A stretch of DNA of 64,000 nt. It comes from Pseudomonadota bacterium (GTDB taxonomy: Bacteria; Pseudomonadota; Alphaproteobacteria; Sphingomonadales; Sphingomonadaceae). The notes under the pieces were generated by a model that was given only the letters and a program-made list of their open reading frames with translations, was not told the DNA's origin and ran no database searches. Both the position numbers and the translations under genes were made by a program. The stretch lies in assembly GCA_020160755.1 (NCBI GenBank), contig JAIUPN010000011.1, positions 1-64,000 of the forward strand, in the 5' to 3' direction. Positions 7,846 through 17,600 of the stretch are shown piece by piece; the first letter of the stretch is position 1, and each line of letters starts with the position of its first letter.

Positions 7846-8778
7846 ATGCAGAAACTCGACGGACAATTGATCACGGTACTGGGCGGCGGCGGCTTCCTCG
7901 GCCGCTATGTCGTGCAAAGGCTTCTCGCCCGCGGCGCCCGCGTCCGTATCGCGCAGCGCGAACCGCGCGCCGCCACCTTCCTGAAGCCGCTGGGCGGCCT
8001 CGGCCAGACGCAGTTCGTCGCGGCCGATGTTCGCGACCCGGCCAGCGTCCTCCGCGCGGTGCAGGGCAGCGATGCGGTGATCAACCTCGTCGGCGCGTTC
8101 GACGATATGCAGGCGGTACAGGCCGACGGCGCAGGTCACGTCGCTGCGGCGGCGAAAGCCGCCGGCGCGGGCGCGCTCGTCCATGTTTCGGCGATCGGCG
8201 CCGATCGCGAAAGCGCCTCGGCCTATGGCCGCAGCAAGGGCGATGGCGAAGCCGCTGTCCGCGCCGCCTTTGCCGACGCCGCGATCCTGCGCCCCTCGAT
8301 CATTTTCGGCCGCGAAGATCAGTTCATCAACCGGTTCGCGGGGCTTATCCGCATGTCGCCGGTCGTCCCGGTGATTGCGCCGGACGCGAAATTCCAGCCG
8401 GTCTATGTCGGCGATGTCGCCGATGCGGTCGTCGCCGCGCTCGGCAGCGCAGCCGCCGGCAAGATTTTCGAAATCGGCGGGCCGCAGGTGCTGACGATGC
8501 GCGAGCTGCTTCGCTGGATCGCCGACGCGACCGGCCGCTCGCCCTTGTTCGTCGAGATACCCGATTTCGTGGCCTCGGCGCTCGCTTCGGGCTTCGGCTG
8601 GGCACCCTTCGCACCGATCACCAAGGACCAGTGGCTGATGCTCCAGCACGACAATGTCGTCGCCAGCGGCGCCGCAGGACTTGCCGGGTTCGGCATCACG
8701 CCGACCTCGCTCGCCGCGGTCGCCGATGACTGGCTCGTCCAGTATCGCCGCCACGGCCGCTTCGCACAGACCGCCTGA
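7846..8778 (+). CDS. NDUFA9-like atypical SDR family protein
   Basis: A 310-residue extended/atypical short-chain dehydrogenase. The NAD(P)-binding glycine-rich loop VLGGGGFLG lies at residues ~11-19 and a YGRSK motif near 125. Alphaproteobacterial relatives are annotated as complex I NDUFA9-subunit-family proteins; in mitochondria NDUFA9 is an accessory subunit that binds NADPH, while the bacterial role is not settled. The start ATG 7846 has AGGCGG upstream. It is followed after 10 bp by uppP in the same direction, so the two are probably co-transcribed. It is the first chromosomal gene beyond the element and tRNA. Confidence 0.85.
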   Translation: MQKLDGQLITVLGGGGFLGRYVVQRLLARGARVRIAQREPRAATFLKPLGGLGQTQFVAADVRDPASVLRAVQGSDAVINLVGAFDDMQAVQADGAGHVAAAAKAAGAGALVHVSAIGADRESASAYGRSKGDGEAAVRAAFADAAILRPSIIFGREDQFINRFAGLIRMSPVVPVIAPDAKFQPVYVGDVADAVVAALGSAAAGKIFEIGGPQVLTMRELLRWIADATGRSPLFVEIPDFVASALASGFGWAPFAPITKDQWLMLQHDNVVASGAAGLAGFGITPTSLAAVADDWLVQYRRHGRFAQTA

Positions 8779-8788
8779 TCAACCGAAC

Positions 8789-9589
8789 ATGGGCATCTGG
8801 CTGACCGCGATCATCCTCGGCATCGTCGAGGGATTGACCGAATTCCTGCCCGTCTCGTCGACGGGCCACCTGATATTGGCGACCGAGCTGCTCGGTTATG
8901 ACGCCGCACGGTGGGCAATCTTCAACATCGCGATCCAGCCGGGGGCGATCCTTGCAATCGTCGTGCTGTACCGGAAATTATTCTGGGAGATGTTTACCGG
9001 CTCTTTCCGCCGCGACCCGGTGGCGATCGCCTTTGTCCGCAATCTGTTGCTCGCCTTTTTTCCGGCGGTTGTCCTCGGCCTCGCGTTCGGCGACTATATC
9101 GAGCTGCTGCTCGAAAATGCCGTCGTCGTCGCCTGGGCGCTGATCATTGGCGGCTTTGCTATCCTGCTCGTCGAGCGTTTCGCCAAGACGAGGGATGTCG
9201 GCGGCGTCGCGAACGTGTCGGCGCGGCAATCGATCCTCGTCGGGCTGGTGCAGTGCATCGCGATGATCCCGGGCGTCAGCCGGTCGGGCGCGACGATCCT
9301 CGGCGCGATGTCCTTCGGGGTCGATCGCAAGACGGCCGCCGAATTCAGCTTCTTCCTCGCGCTCCCGACGCTCACCGGCGCGACGATACTCCAGCTGTTC
9401 AAGCACCGCGACGCGATCACGACCAACGACCTCAGCCTGATCGCGGTAGGCTCGCTCGTCTCGTTCGTCGTCGCATGGGCGGTGATCAAGGCCTTCCTCG
9501 CCATCGTCACGCGCTACGGCTTTGCGCCGTTCGCCTGGTACCGAATCATCGCCGGCGTCGCCGCGCTGATCTGGCTAGGCATGAGATAG
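8789..9589 (+). CDS. uppP: Undecaprenyl-diphosphatase UppP (BacA)
   Basis: A 266-residue polytopic inner-membrane enzyme that dephosphorylates undecaprenyl diphosphate to recycle the lipid carrier for peptidoglycan and O-antigen synthesis. Both family signatures are present: EGLTEFLPVSSTGH at residues 14-27 and PGVSRSGATI in the middle. About eight hydrophobic segments are visible. Length is normal for the family. ATG 8789 is chosen because the conserved N-terminal helix begins there. Confidence 0.97.
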   Translation: MGIWLTAIILGIVEGLTEFLPVSSTGHLILATELLGYDAARWAIFNIAIQPGAILAIVVLYRKLFWEMFTGSFRRDPVAIAFVRNLLLAFFPAVVLGLAFGDYIELLLENAVVVAWALIIGGFAILLVERFAKTRDVGGVANVSARQSILVGLVQCIAMIPGVSRSGATILGAMSFGVDRKTAAEFSFFLALPTLTGATILQLFKHRDAITTNDLSLIAVGSLVSFVVAWAVIKAFLAIVTRYGFAPFAWYRIIAGVAALIWLGMR

Positions 9590-9748
9590 GTCCGAATCGG
9601 TATTAATTGACGAAAGATAATTGCGCCAACCCGTTTTGAAGCAAATTCACACTTCATTTTGGGTTAGTAACACTGTCCTAACTCGCAATTTGGTCGTGAC
9701 AGGCCAATTTGGCCCATGCATTTCGCCTTTCAACGAAGGGGATACTGC
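9590..9748. promoter_or_regulatory. Upstream region of the glutamate synthase cluster
   Basis: This 159-bp gap is clearly more AT-rich than its surroundings, as expected for a promoter of the gltD cluster. I see no unambiguous -35/-10 pair or named operator. The ribosome site AAGGGG lies just before ATG 9749. Confidence 0.4.
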
Positions 9749-11191
9749 ATGGCTTCCGATCGCATGCTCCAGTTTGTGGAGCGTGAACAATCCTACCCGG
9801 ACAAGCGCTCCGCCGAAGAACGCGCGCACGACTTTCGCGAGATCGCCGAGCGCTACGCGGCGCCCGACGCCGACGCGCAGGCGGCGCGCTGCTCGCAATG
9901 CGGCGTGCCCTATTGCTCGGTGCATTGCCCGCTCCACAACCATATCCCCGACTGGCTGCGCCTGACCGCCGAGGGGCGGCTGCGCGAAGCCTATGAGCTG
10001 TCGAACGCGACCTCGACGATGCCCGAAATCTGCGGCCGTATCTGCCCGCAGGATCGCCTGTGCGAAGGCAATTGCGTGATCGAATTTTCGGGCCATGGCG
10101 CGGTGACGATCGGCAGCGTCGAGAAATATATCACCGACACCGCCTGGGCCGAGGGCTGGGTCGAGCCGCTGCACGCGGGCGCGGCCACGGGCCAGTCGGT
10201 CGGCGTGATCGGCGCTGGCCCTGCTGGCCTGACGGCGGCCGAATATCTGCGCGCTGCGGGGCATGAGGTGCACGTCTATGACCGGCACGACCGCGCGGGC
10301 GGACTGCTGACCTATGGCATCCCCGGCTTCAAGCTGGAGAAGGATGTCGTGATGCGCCGTATCGACCGGCTGGTCGAGGGCGGCATCCATTTCCACCTCG
10401 GCTTCGCGGTCGGCGAGGATGCGACGCTCGACGCGCTGCGCCAGAAGCATGACGCGATCCTGATCGCGACGGGCGTCTACAAGGCGCGCGAGATCAATGT
10501 TCCGGGCAATGCGGCCGACGGCGTGATCGCCGCGCTCGATTATCTGATCGCATCGAACCGCAAGAGCTTCGGCGACGCCGTCCCGGCATTCGACGACGGC
10601 CGCCTCGACGCGAAGGGCAAGCATGTCGTCGTCATCGGCGGCGGCGACACCGCGATGGACTGCGTCCGCACCGCGGTGCGTCAGGGCGCGAAGTCGGTAA
10701 AGTGCCTCTATCGCCGCGACCGCGAGAATATGCCGGGGTCGCAGCGTGAAGTCACCAATGCCGAGGAGGAAGGCGTCGAGTTCGTCTGGCTCTCGGCTCC
10801 CGAAAGCTTCACCGCCGACAAGCATGTGAAAGAGGTCGCGGTCGCCGGAATGCGCCTCGGCGCCCCCGATGCGAGCGGACGCCGCAGCCCCGAAGCCGAT
10901 CCCGGCCGCCAGTTCGACCTGCCCGCCGACATGGTGATCAAGGCGCTGGGTTTTGATCCCGAGGAACTGCCGCACCTGTTCGGCTCGCCCGACCTGTCGG
11001 TCACGCGCTGGGGCACGCTGCGCGTCGATCACCAGACGATGATGACCAGCCTGCCCGGCGTCTTTGCTGCGGGCGACATCGTTCGCGGCGCCAGCCTCGT
11101 CGTCTGGGGCATCCGCGACGGCCGCGACGTCAGCGATCACATGGCAAAGTGGTTGAAAGCGAAAGCGAAAAGCGAAAAAAGGGCAGCATGA
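9749..11191 (+). CDS. gltD: Glutamate synthase (NADPH) small subunit GltD
   Basis: A 480-residue FAD/iron-sulfur subunit that passes electrons from NADPH to the large subunit for glutamate formation from glutamine and 2-oxoglutarate. Cysteines for [4Fe-4S] clusters are at C48, C51, C56 and C60 and in a second group near 92-106. FAD binding is shown by VIGAGPAGLTAA (~150) and NADPH binding by VIGGGDTAMDC (~290). The start is ATG 9749 after AAGGGG. It leads a run with a DUF2059 gene and gltB, so ammonium assimilation is encoded as one transcription unit. Confidence 0.96.
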   Translation: MASDRMLQFVEREQSYPDKRSAEERAHDFREIAERYAAPDADAQAARCSQCGVPYCSVHCPLHNHIPDWLRLTAEGRLREAYELSNATSTMPEICGRICPQDRLCEGNCVIEFSGHGAVTIGSVEKYITDTAWAEGWVEPLHAGAATGQSVGVIGAGPAGLTAAEYLRAAGHEVHVYDRHDRAGGLLTYGIPGFKLEKDVVMRRIDRLVEGGIHFHLGFAVGEDATLDALRQKHDAILIATGVYKAREINVPGNAADGVIAALDYLIASNRKSFGDAVPAFDDGRLDAKGKHVVVIGGGDTAMDCVRTAVRQGAKSVKCLYRRDRENMPGSQREVTNAEEEGVEFVWLSAPESFTADKHVKEVAVAGMRLGAPDASGRRSPEADPGRQFDLPADMVIKALGFDPEELPHLFGSPDLSVTRWGTLRVDHQTMMTSLPGVFAAGDIVRGASLVVWGIRDGRDVSDHMAKWLKAKAKSEKRAA

Positions 11192-11210
11192 CCAACAGGA
11201 AGGAATTTTC

Positions 11211-12383
11211 ATGATGCCGTCGTTCAAATCGATTCTGCTTGCCGGTGCCGTCGCCATGCTGCCGTTCGGCGCTGCGGCGCATGCCGCACCCAAGAAAGCG
11301 GCCAAGGAAGCCCCGGTGGCCGAGGTCGTGGTGACCGAGCCGGCGCAGGTCGAAGAAGAACCCGCCAGCGACTTCGACAGCGAAGCCTATGCCGCACGGC
11401 AAAAGGAGCGGATGCAGAAGGAAATGGATGAGGCGATCGCGCTCGTCGAAAAGATGTTCGACACGAGCGGCCTGCCGCCGATCGACCCCGCGCGCCTGAC
11501 GCTCGCGCAGCAGACGACCGCCGCGCTGATCCCGGCCGGCAGCATCGAGAAGATGGTCGACAATCTTTACGGCAAGATGTTCAAGACGCTGATGGGCGAG
11601 TTCGGCGGCCAGTCGGACATGATGCTGTCGATCAAGACCGGCGTCGAAAGCGACCAGATTGCGAAGCTCGACGAGCCGACCAAGGGCAAGGTCGCCGACA
11701 TGTTCGACCCGCACCGCAAGGAACGCGAAGACCAGATCACCCGTGTGATCAAGCCGCTGATCAGCGAGGCGCTCGCCGACATGGAGCCGCCGATGCGCAG
11801 CGGCCTCGCCAAGGCCTATGCACGCAAGTTCACCGGCGCGCAGCTCACCGACCTCAATGGCTTCCTCGCAAGCCCGACGGGCAGGATCTACGCGAGCGAA
11901 TGGATGGCGCTGCAGGCCGATCCCGAAGTGATGCTCGCTGTGATCAAGGCGGTGCCGCCGCTGATCACCAAGTTCATCGATCGCGCGCCCGAAATCGAAA
12001 AGGACTTCAAGGAGCTGCCGAAGGAAAAGCAGCTGTCCGATTTCACCGACAAGGATCTCGCGCAGCTCGCCAAGCTGATGAAGGTCGACGTGAAGGTGCT
12101 GAAGGAACAGCGCGACATGTGGAACTCGGACAGCGTCGAGGCGACCGAGGCCGCCGAAGCGGTCGATGCCGCGGTCGACGTGGCGGGCGCCGAGGCCGCG
12201 GCCGACGCGGCAGAAGCCGCAGCCGATGCCGCCGTCGCGGTCGAAGCGACCGAATATGACCGCAGCAACTGGTCCGAAGCCGACCGGAAGCGCGTCGAGG
12301 AACTCGAAGCCGCCTATCTCGAAGCCGAAGCCGCAGCCGTCGAAAAGGCGCGCGAGCGGCTGGACAAGACCCCCTCTGAATAG
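11211..12383 (+). CDS. Secreted DUF2059-domain protein
   Basis: A 390-residue protein with a clear signal peptide (hydrophobic stretch ending ...AAAHA at ~26), so periplasmic or exported. The middle (~85-270) matches the DUF2059 type: helical, with repeated AYARKFT and FLASPTG-like segments. The C-terminal third is an Ala/Glu-rich, low-complexity, probably coiled region followed by a charged tail. Its function is not known. It sits between gltD and gltB with 19- and 27-bp gaps, so it is probably co-transcribed with glutamate synthase although nothing links it biochemically. Confidence 0.8.
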   Translation: MMPSFKSILLAGAVAMLPFGAAAHAAPKKAAKEAPVAEVVVTEPAQVEEEPASDFDSEAYAARQKERMQKEMDEAIALVEKMFDTSGLPPIDPARLTLAQQTTAALIPAGSIEKMVDNLYGKMFKTLMGEFGGQSDMMLSIKTGVESDQIAKLDEPTKGKVADMFDPHRKEREDQITRVIKPLISEALADMEPPMRSGLAKAYARKFTGAQLTDLNGFLASPTGRIYASEWMALQADPEVMLAVIKAVPPLITKFIDRAPEIEKDFKELPKEKQLSDFTDKDLAQLAKLMKVDVKVLKEQRDMWNSDSVEATEAAEAVDAAVDVAGAEAAADAAEAAADAAVAVEATEYDRSNWSEADRKRVEELEAAYLEAEAAAVEKARERLDKTPSE

Positions 12384-12410
12384 GCTCCGGCCTATCCCGT
12401 CAGGACGAAG

Positions 12411-15400
12411 ATGATGACCCACTACCCCACCCCCGATCACGCGCGGCTCGAAGCCGACGGCATGTATCGCCCCGACATGGAATCCGATGCCTGCGGCGTC
12501 GGCATGGTCGCGGCGACCGACGGCAAGGCGTCGCGCCGCGTTGTCGAGGCGGCGATCGAAGCGCTGCGTGCCGTCTGGCACCGCGGCGCGGTCGACGCCG
12601 ACGGCAAGACCGGGGATGGGGCGGGCATCCATGTCGACCTGCCGGTCCGCTTCTTCGACGATGCGATCGCCGCATCGGGGCACAAGGTGCGCCCGAACCG
12701 CCTCGCCGTCGGCATGGTCTTCCTGCCACGCACCGATCTGGGCGCGCAGGAGGAATGCCGCACGATCGTCGAGGCCGAGATCATCGACGCGGGCTTCACC
12801 ATCTATGGCTGGCGGCAGGTTCCGGTCGACGTCTCGGTGATCGGCGACAAGGCGCAGCGCACGCGCCCCGAGATCGAACAGATCATGATCGCGGGGCCCC
12901 TGCCCGATGAACAGTCGATCGCCGAGTTCGAAAAGCAGCTCTATCTCGTCCGCCGCCGCATCGAGAAAAAGGTGATCGCGGCGCAGATCGCCGATTTCTA
13001 CATCTGCAGCCTGTCGGCGCGATCGATCATCTACAAGGGGCTGTTCCTTGCGGAAAGCCTTGCCGACTTCTTCCCCGACCTCACGAACAAGCTGTTCGAG
13101 AGCCGGGTCGCGATCTTCCACCAGCGTTATTCGACCAACACCTTCCCGCAATGGTGGCTGGCGCAGCCGTTCCGCTGCCTCGCGCATAATGGCGAGATCA
13201 ACACGATCCGCGGCAACAAGAACTGGATGAAGAGCCACGAGATCAAGATGGCGAGCCTCGCCTTTGGCGAGCATTCGGAAGACATCAAGCCGGTGATCCC
13301 CGCCGGCGCATCGGACACCGCCGCGCTCGACGCGGTGTTCGAGGCATTGTGCCGCGCCGGCCGCGACGCGCCGACCGCGAAGTTGATCCTCGTCCCCGAG
13401 GCGTGGACGGACCAGTGCGACGTCCCCGACAACCACCGCGCGATGTATTCGTACCTCGCGAGCGTCATGGAGCCGTGGGACGGCCCCGCCGCGCTTGCGA
13501 TGACCGACGGCCGCTGGGCGGTCGCCGGCATGGACCGCAATGCGCTCCGCCCGCTCCGCTACACGCTGACCGCCGACAATCTGCTCGTCGTCGGCTCCGA
13601 AAGCGGGATGGTGCTGCTGCCCGAGGCGAGCATCCGCAAGAAGGGCCGCCTCGGTCCCGGCCAGATGATCGCGGTCGATCTCGACGACGGCACACTCTAT
13701 GAAGACCTTGCGATCAAGGACAAGATCGCCGACGCCGCCGACTACGCCTCGCGCGTCAAGGGCTTCCGTACGATGGCCGACCTGCCGAAGGGCGGAAAGT
13801 CGAGCCTGCCCGCGTGGGATCGCCCCGAACTGCTGCGCCGCCAGGTCGCCGCGGGGCTGACCATGGAGGATATGGAGCTGATCCTGTCGCCGATGGTCGA
13901 GGATGCGAAGGAAGCGATCGGCTCGATGGGCGACGACACGCCGCTCGCGGTTATCTCCGACAAGCCGCGCCACGTCGCGCAGTTCTTTCGCCAGAATTTC
14001 AGCCAGGTCACCAACCCGCCGATCGACAGCCTGCGCGAACGGCATGTGATGAGCCTGAAGACGCGCTTCGCGAACCTCGCGAACATCCTCGACGAAAAGG
14101 GGCAAAGCGACCATGTGCTCGTGATCGACAGCCCCGTGCTCGTCGGCGACGACTGGGATCGGCTGCGCGCCTATTTCGGCGATGCCGTCGCCGACATCGA
14201 CTGCACCTTTGCCGCGGGCGGCGACGCATCGACGCTGCGCGAGGCGATCGCTCGCGTCCGCCGCGAAGCCGAGGAAGCCGTGCGCGCCGGACGCTCCGAA
14301 CTGTTCCTCAGCGACCAGAACATCGGCGATGGCCGCGTCGGCGTCGCGATGGTGCTGGCGGCGGCCGCGGTCCACACTCACCTCGTCCGCAAAGGGCTGC
14401 GCAGCTATGCCTCGATCAACGTCCGCTCGGCCGAAGTGCTCGACACCCACGCCTTTGCCGTGCTCGTCGGCGTCGGCGCAACGACCGTGCACGCCTACCT
14501 CACCGAAGCGGCGATCGCCGACCGGCAGGCGCGCGGGCTGTTCGGCGAGCTCTCGCTGGACGACTGCCGTCTGCGTTTCCGCAAGGCGATCGACGACGGC
14601 CTGCTGAAAATCCTCGCCAAGATGGGGATCGCGGTGATCTCCTCCTATCGCGGCGGCTATAATTTCGAGGCGGTCGGGCTCAGCCGCGCACTCGTCAACG
14701 ATCTCTTCCCTGGGATGCCCGCGAAAATTTCGGGCGAAGGCTACCAGTCGCTCTTCATCAACGCGACCGAGAAGCATGAAGCGGCATTCGACAAGCGCGT
14801 CACGACCCTCCCGATCGGCGGCTTCTATCGCCAGCGCGCGGGCGGCGAGGCGCATGCCTATTCGGCGCAGCTGATGCACCTCCTGCAGACCGCGGTCGCG
14901 ACCGACAGCTACTCGACCTATCTGCAGTTCTCGCGCGGGGTCGCCGACCTGCCGCCGATCTACCTGCGCGACCTGATGGAGTTCAACTATCCGGCGCAAG
15001 GCGTTCTGCTCGACAGCGTCGAGGCGATCACCGAGATCCGCAAGCGCTTCGTCACCCCCGGCATGTCGCTCGGCGCCCTGTCGCCAGAGGCGCATGAGAC
15101 GCTGGCGATCGCAATGAACCGCATCGGCGCAAAAGCCGTGTCGGGCGAAGGCGGCGAAGCCAGCGAACGCTATCAGCCCTATGCCAATGGCGACAACGCC
15201 AACAGCAACATCAAGCAGATCGCGTCGGGCCGCTTCGGCGTCACCGCCGAATATCTCGGCGCGTGCGACGAGATCGAGATCAAGGTCGCGCAGGGCGCCA
15301 AGCCCGGCGAAGGCGGCCAACTTCCGGGGTTCAAGGTCACCGAATTCATCGCGCGCCTGCGCCATGCGACCCCCGGTGTGACGCTCATCTCGCCGCCGCC

Positions 15401-16940
15401 GCACCACGACATCTATTCGATCGAGGATCTCGCTCAGCTCATCTACGACCTCAAGCAGATCAACCCGAAGGCGCGCGTCTGCGTGAAGCTGGTCAGTTCG
15501 GCGGGCATCGGCACGGTTGCTGCGGGCGTCGCGAAAGCGCACGCCGACGTCATCCTCGTCGCGGGTAATACCGGCGGCACCGGTGCCTCGCCCCAGACGA
15601 GCGTCAAATATGCCGGCACGCCGTGGGAAATGGGCCTGTCCGAAGTCAATCAGGTCCTCACGCTCAACGGACTGCGCCACCGCATCCGTCTGCGCACCGA
15701 CGGCGGCCTCAAGACCGGGCGCGATATCGTGATCGCCGCGATCCTCGGCGCCGAGGAATATGGCATCGGCACTTTGAGCCTCGTTGCGATGGGTTGCATC
15801 ATGGTGCGCCAGTGCCACAGCAACACCTGCCCCGTCGGCGTCTGCACGCAGGACGAGAAGCTGCGCCAGAAGTTCACGGGTTCGCCGGAGAAGGTGATCA
15901 ACCTGATGACCTTCATCGCCGAGGAAGTGCGCGAAATCCTTGCCAAGCTCGGCTGCCGCAGCCTCGACGAGGTGATCGGCCGCACCGAGCTGCTGCGTCA
16001 GGTCAGCCGCGGCGCCGAGCATCTCGACGACCTCGACCTGAACCCGATCCTCGCCAAGGTTGACGCGCCCGACGACCAGCGCCGTTCGCAAGGCCCGAAC
16101 TTTCGCAACCCGGTGCCCGACAGTCTCGACGCGCAGATCCTCAACGACGCGAAGCCCTTGTTCGAACGCGGCGAGCGTATGCAGCTCACCTACAACGTCC
16201 GCAACACGCATCGCGCCGTCGGCACGCGCCTGTCGGCCGAGGTCACCGCACGCTTCGGCATGAAAGGCCTCGCCGACAATCATGTGCAGGTGCGCCTCCG
16301 CGGCACCGCGGGCCAGTCGCTCGGCGCCTTCCTGTGCAGCGGCATCACGCTCGAAGTCTTCGGCGACGCGAACGACTATGTCGGCAAGGGCCTGTCGGGC
16401 GGCCGCATCGTCGTGCGCCCGACCGTGTCGAGCCCGCTCGTCAGCCAGCACAACAGCATCATCGGCAACACCGTGCTTTACGGCGCGACCGCGGGCACCT
16501 TGCTCGCGGCGGGTCAGGCGGGCGAGCGTTTCGCTGTCCGCAACTCGGGCGCGAAAGTCGTCGTCGAAGGCTGCGGCGCGAACGGCTGCGAATATATGAC
16601 CGGCGGCACCGCGGTGATCCTCGGCCCCGTTGGCTCGAACTTCGGCGCGGGCATGACCGGCGGCATGGCGTTCATCCTCGACACCGACGGTCAGTTCGAG
16701 CACCGCGCCAATAGCGAATCGATCATCTGGCAGCGGATCGACAGCGCGCATTGGGAAGGCGTGGTCCGCGAACTCGTCGAAGATCACGCCAGGGCAACAG
16801 GCAGCAAATGGTCGAGCGAAGTCCTCGCCGACTGGGACCGCTGGCGCGAGCAATTCTGGCAGGTCTGCCCGAAGGAAATGCTGACCCGCCTCGCGCATCC
16901 GCTGAGCGATGCCGAAGCCGAGGTCGTTGCGGCTGAGTGA
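12411..16940 (+). CDS. gltB: Glutamate synthase (NADPH) large subunit GltB
   Basis: A 1509-residue enzyme that channels ammonia from glutamine to 2-oxoglutarate. The class II amidotransferase nucleophile is C28 (DACGVGM), exposed after propeptide removal. The central and FMN domains follow. The [3Fe-4S] cysteines appear in CIMVRQCHSNTCPVGVC. The C-terminal GXGXG beta-helix is evident from repeated Gly-rich turns. Two adjacent ATGs (12411, 12414) are possible. A huge antisense frame covers the gene but reflects third-position G/C bias only. Confidence 0.97.
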   Translation: MMTHYPTPDHARLEADGMYRPDMESDACGVGMVAATDGKASRRVVEAAIEALRAVWHRGAVDADGKTGDGAGIHVDLPVRFFDDAIAASGHKVRPNRLAVGMVFLPRTDLGAQEECRTIVEAEIIDAGFTIYGWRQVPVDVSVIGDKAQRTRPEIEQIMIAGPLPDEQSIAEFEKQLYLVRRRIEKKVIAAQIADFYICSLSARSIIYKGLFLAESLADFFPDLTNKLFESRVAIFHQRYSTNTFPQWWLAQPFRCLAHNGEINTIRGNKNWMKSHEIKMASLAFGEHSEDIKPVIPAGASDTAALDAVFEALCRAGRDAPTAKLILVPEAWTDQCDVPDNHRAMYSYLASVMEPWDGPAALAMTDGRWAVAGMDRNALRPLRYTLTADNLLVVGSESGMVLLPEASIRKKGRLGPGQMIAVDLDDGTLYEDLAIKDKIADAADYASRVKGFRTMADLPKGGKSSLPAWDRPELLRRQVAAGLTMEDMELILSPMVEDAKEAIGSMGDDTPLAVISDKPRHVAQFFRQNFSQVTNPPIDSLRERHVMSLKTRFANLANILDEKGQSDHVLVIDSPVLVGDDWDRLRAYFGDAVADIDCTFAAGGDASTLREAIARVRREAEEAVRAGRSELFLSDQNIGDGRVGVAMVLAAAAVHTHLVRKGLRSYASINVRSAEVLDTHAFAVLVGVGATTVHAYLTEAAIADRQARGLFGELSLDDCRLRFRKAIDDGLLKILAKMGIAVISSYRGGYNFEAVGLSRALVNDLFPGMPAKISGEGYQSLFINATEKHEAAFDKRVTTLPIGGFYRQRAGGEAHAYSAQLMHLLQTAVATDSYSTYLQFSRGVADLPPIYLRDLMEFNYPAQGVLLDSVEAITEIRKRFVTPGMSLGALSPEAHETLAIAMNRIGAKAVSGEGGEASERYQPYANGDNANSNIKQIASGRFGVTAEYLGACDEIEIKVAQGAKPGEGGQLPGFKVTEFIARLRHATPGVTLISPPPHHDIYSIEDLAQLIYDLKQINPKARVCVKLVSSAGIGTVAAGVAKAHADVILVAGNTGGTGASPQTSVKYAGTPWEMGLSEVNQVLTLNGLRHRIRLRTDGGLKTGRDIVIAAILGAEEYGIGTLSLVAMGCIMVRQCHSNTCPVGVCTQDEKLRQKFTGSPEKVINLMTFIAEEVREILAKLGCRSLDEVIGRTELLRQVSRGAEHLDDLDLNPILAKVDAPDDQRRSQGPNFRNPVPDSLDAQILNDAKPLFERGERMQLTYNVRNTHRAVGTRLSAEVTARFGMKGLADNHVQVRLRGTAGQSLGAFLCSGITLEVFGDANDYVGKGLSGGRIVVRPTVSSPLVSQHNSIIGNTVLYGATAGTLLAAGQAGERFAVRNSGAKVVVEGCGANGCEYMTGGTAVILGPVGSNFGAGMTGGMAFILDTDGQFEHRANSESIIWQRIDSAHWEGVVRELVEDHARATGSKWSSEVLADWDRWREQFWQVCPKEMLTRLAHPLSDAEAEVVAAE

Positions 16941-16947
16941 GCGCCAC

Positions 16948-16974
16948 CCTCCCTGCGGCGAAGCCGTGGGGAGG
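16948..16974 (+). terminator. Hairpin after gltB
   Basis: CCTCCC (16948-16953) pairs with GGGAGG (16969-16974), and the inner CGGC/GCCG pairs around a GAA loop with two G:T wobbles between. It lies 7 bp after the gltB stop, where the transcript would end. There is no T-run, so intrinsic termination is uncertain. Confidence 0.4.
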
Positions 16975-17096
16975 ACCGTTGATCGTGGCGACAGCGCAAC
17001 TCATCGCAAGCGTCAAACGCGTTCACCCCAGCGAAAGCGTCGCTTCTCTACAACAGCCGCTTTGCTGAACCTGACGTCCTTCGAAAGGATGGAGCC

Positions 17097-17522
17097 ATGA
17101 CCCGTTTCGCGTTGATCGCCCTCCCCCTGCTCGCGCTCGCCGCGCCGTTGCCGGCTGCCGCAAATGAAATGCGGGGCGCCGTCGCGACGCTCAACGACCC
17201 CGTCGCGCAGGACCGGATGGCCGACACGATCACCGCGATGGTCGGCGCGCTGATGCAGATGCAGGTCGGCCCGCTCGCGAAAGCGGTGGCGCAGATCGAT
17301 CCCGAATCCGACGCCGCCTATATCCCGCCCGACGCGACGCTCGGCGAAGTGACGGGACGCGATCCCGAATATGCCGAACGTATGGGTGCCGACGTCCGCG
17401 CCGGAACGCGCATGGCAGGCCACGCCGCCTCGGCGCTCGCGGCCTATGCGCCGGTGCTCAAGGACATGGCGCGCGACTTTGCGGCGCAATGGGAACGCGA
17501 GCGCGACGCGGCGCGCCGCTGA
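17097..17522 (+). CDS. Small exported protein of unknown function
   Basis: A 141-residue protein with a signal peptide (cleavage expected after LPAAANA-like residues ~22). The mature part is helical and contains a YIPPDATLGEVTGRDP segment. It ends in a charged amphipathic tail (FAAQWERERDAARR). I do not recognise a named family, although short proteins of this kind are familiar from sphingomonads. GAAAGGATGGAGCC before ATG 17097 provides a ribosome site. A separate promoter after the gltB hairpin is likely. Confidence 0.7.
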   Translation: MTRFALIALPLLALAAPLPAAANEMRGAVATLNDPVAQDRMADTITAMVGALMQMQVGPLAKAVAQIDPESDAAYIPPDATLGEVTGRDPEYAERMGADVRAGTRMAGHAASALAAYAPVLKDMARDFAAQWERERDAARR

Positions 17523-17600
17523 CGCTTAATCCACAATCAACCTGACCGGCGCACGCCATAGCCGTTGCGCGCGGCGCCCCGCTGCCGCTATGCCGGGGGC

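Noticed and set aside
11130..16898. A 1922-residue open frame on the minus strand
   Set aside because: It lies exactly opposite gltD's end, the DUF2059 gene and gltB, is Arg/Asp/Ala-rich without any domain, and results from G/C-biased third positions.
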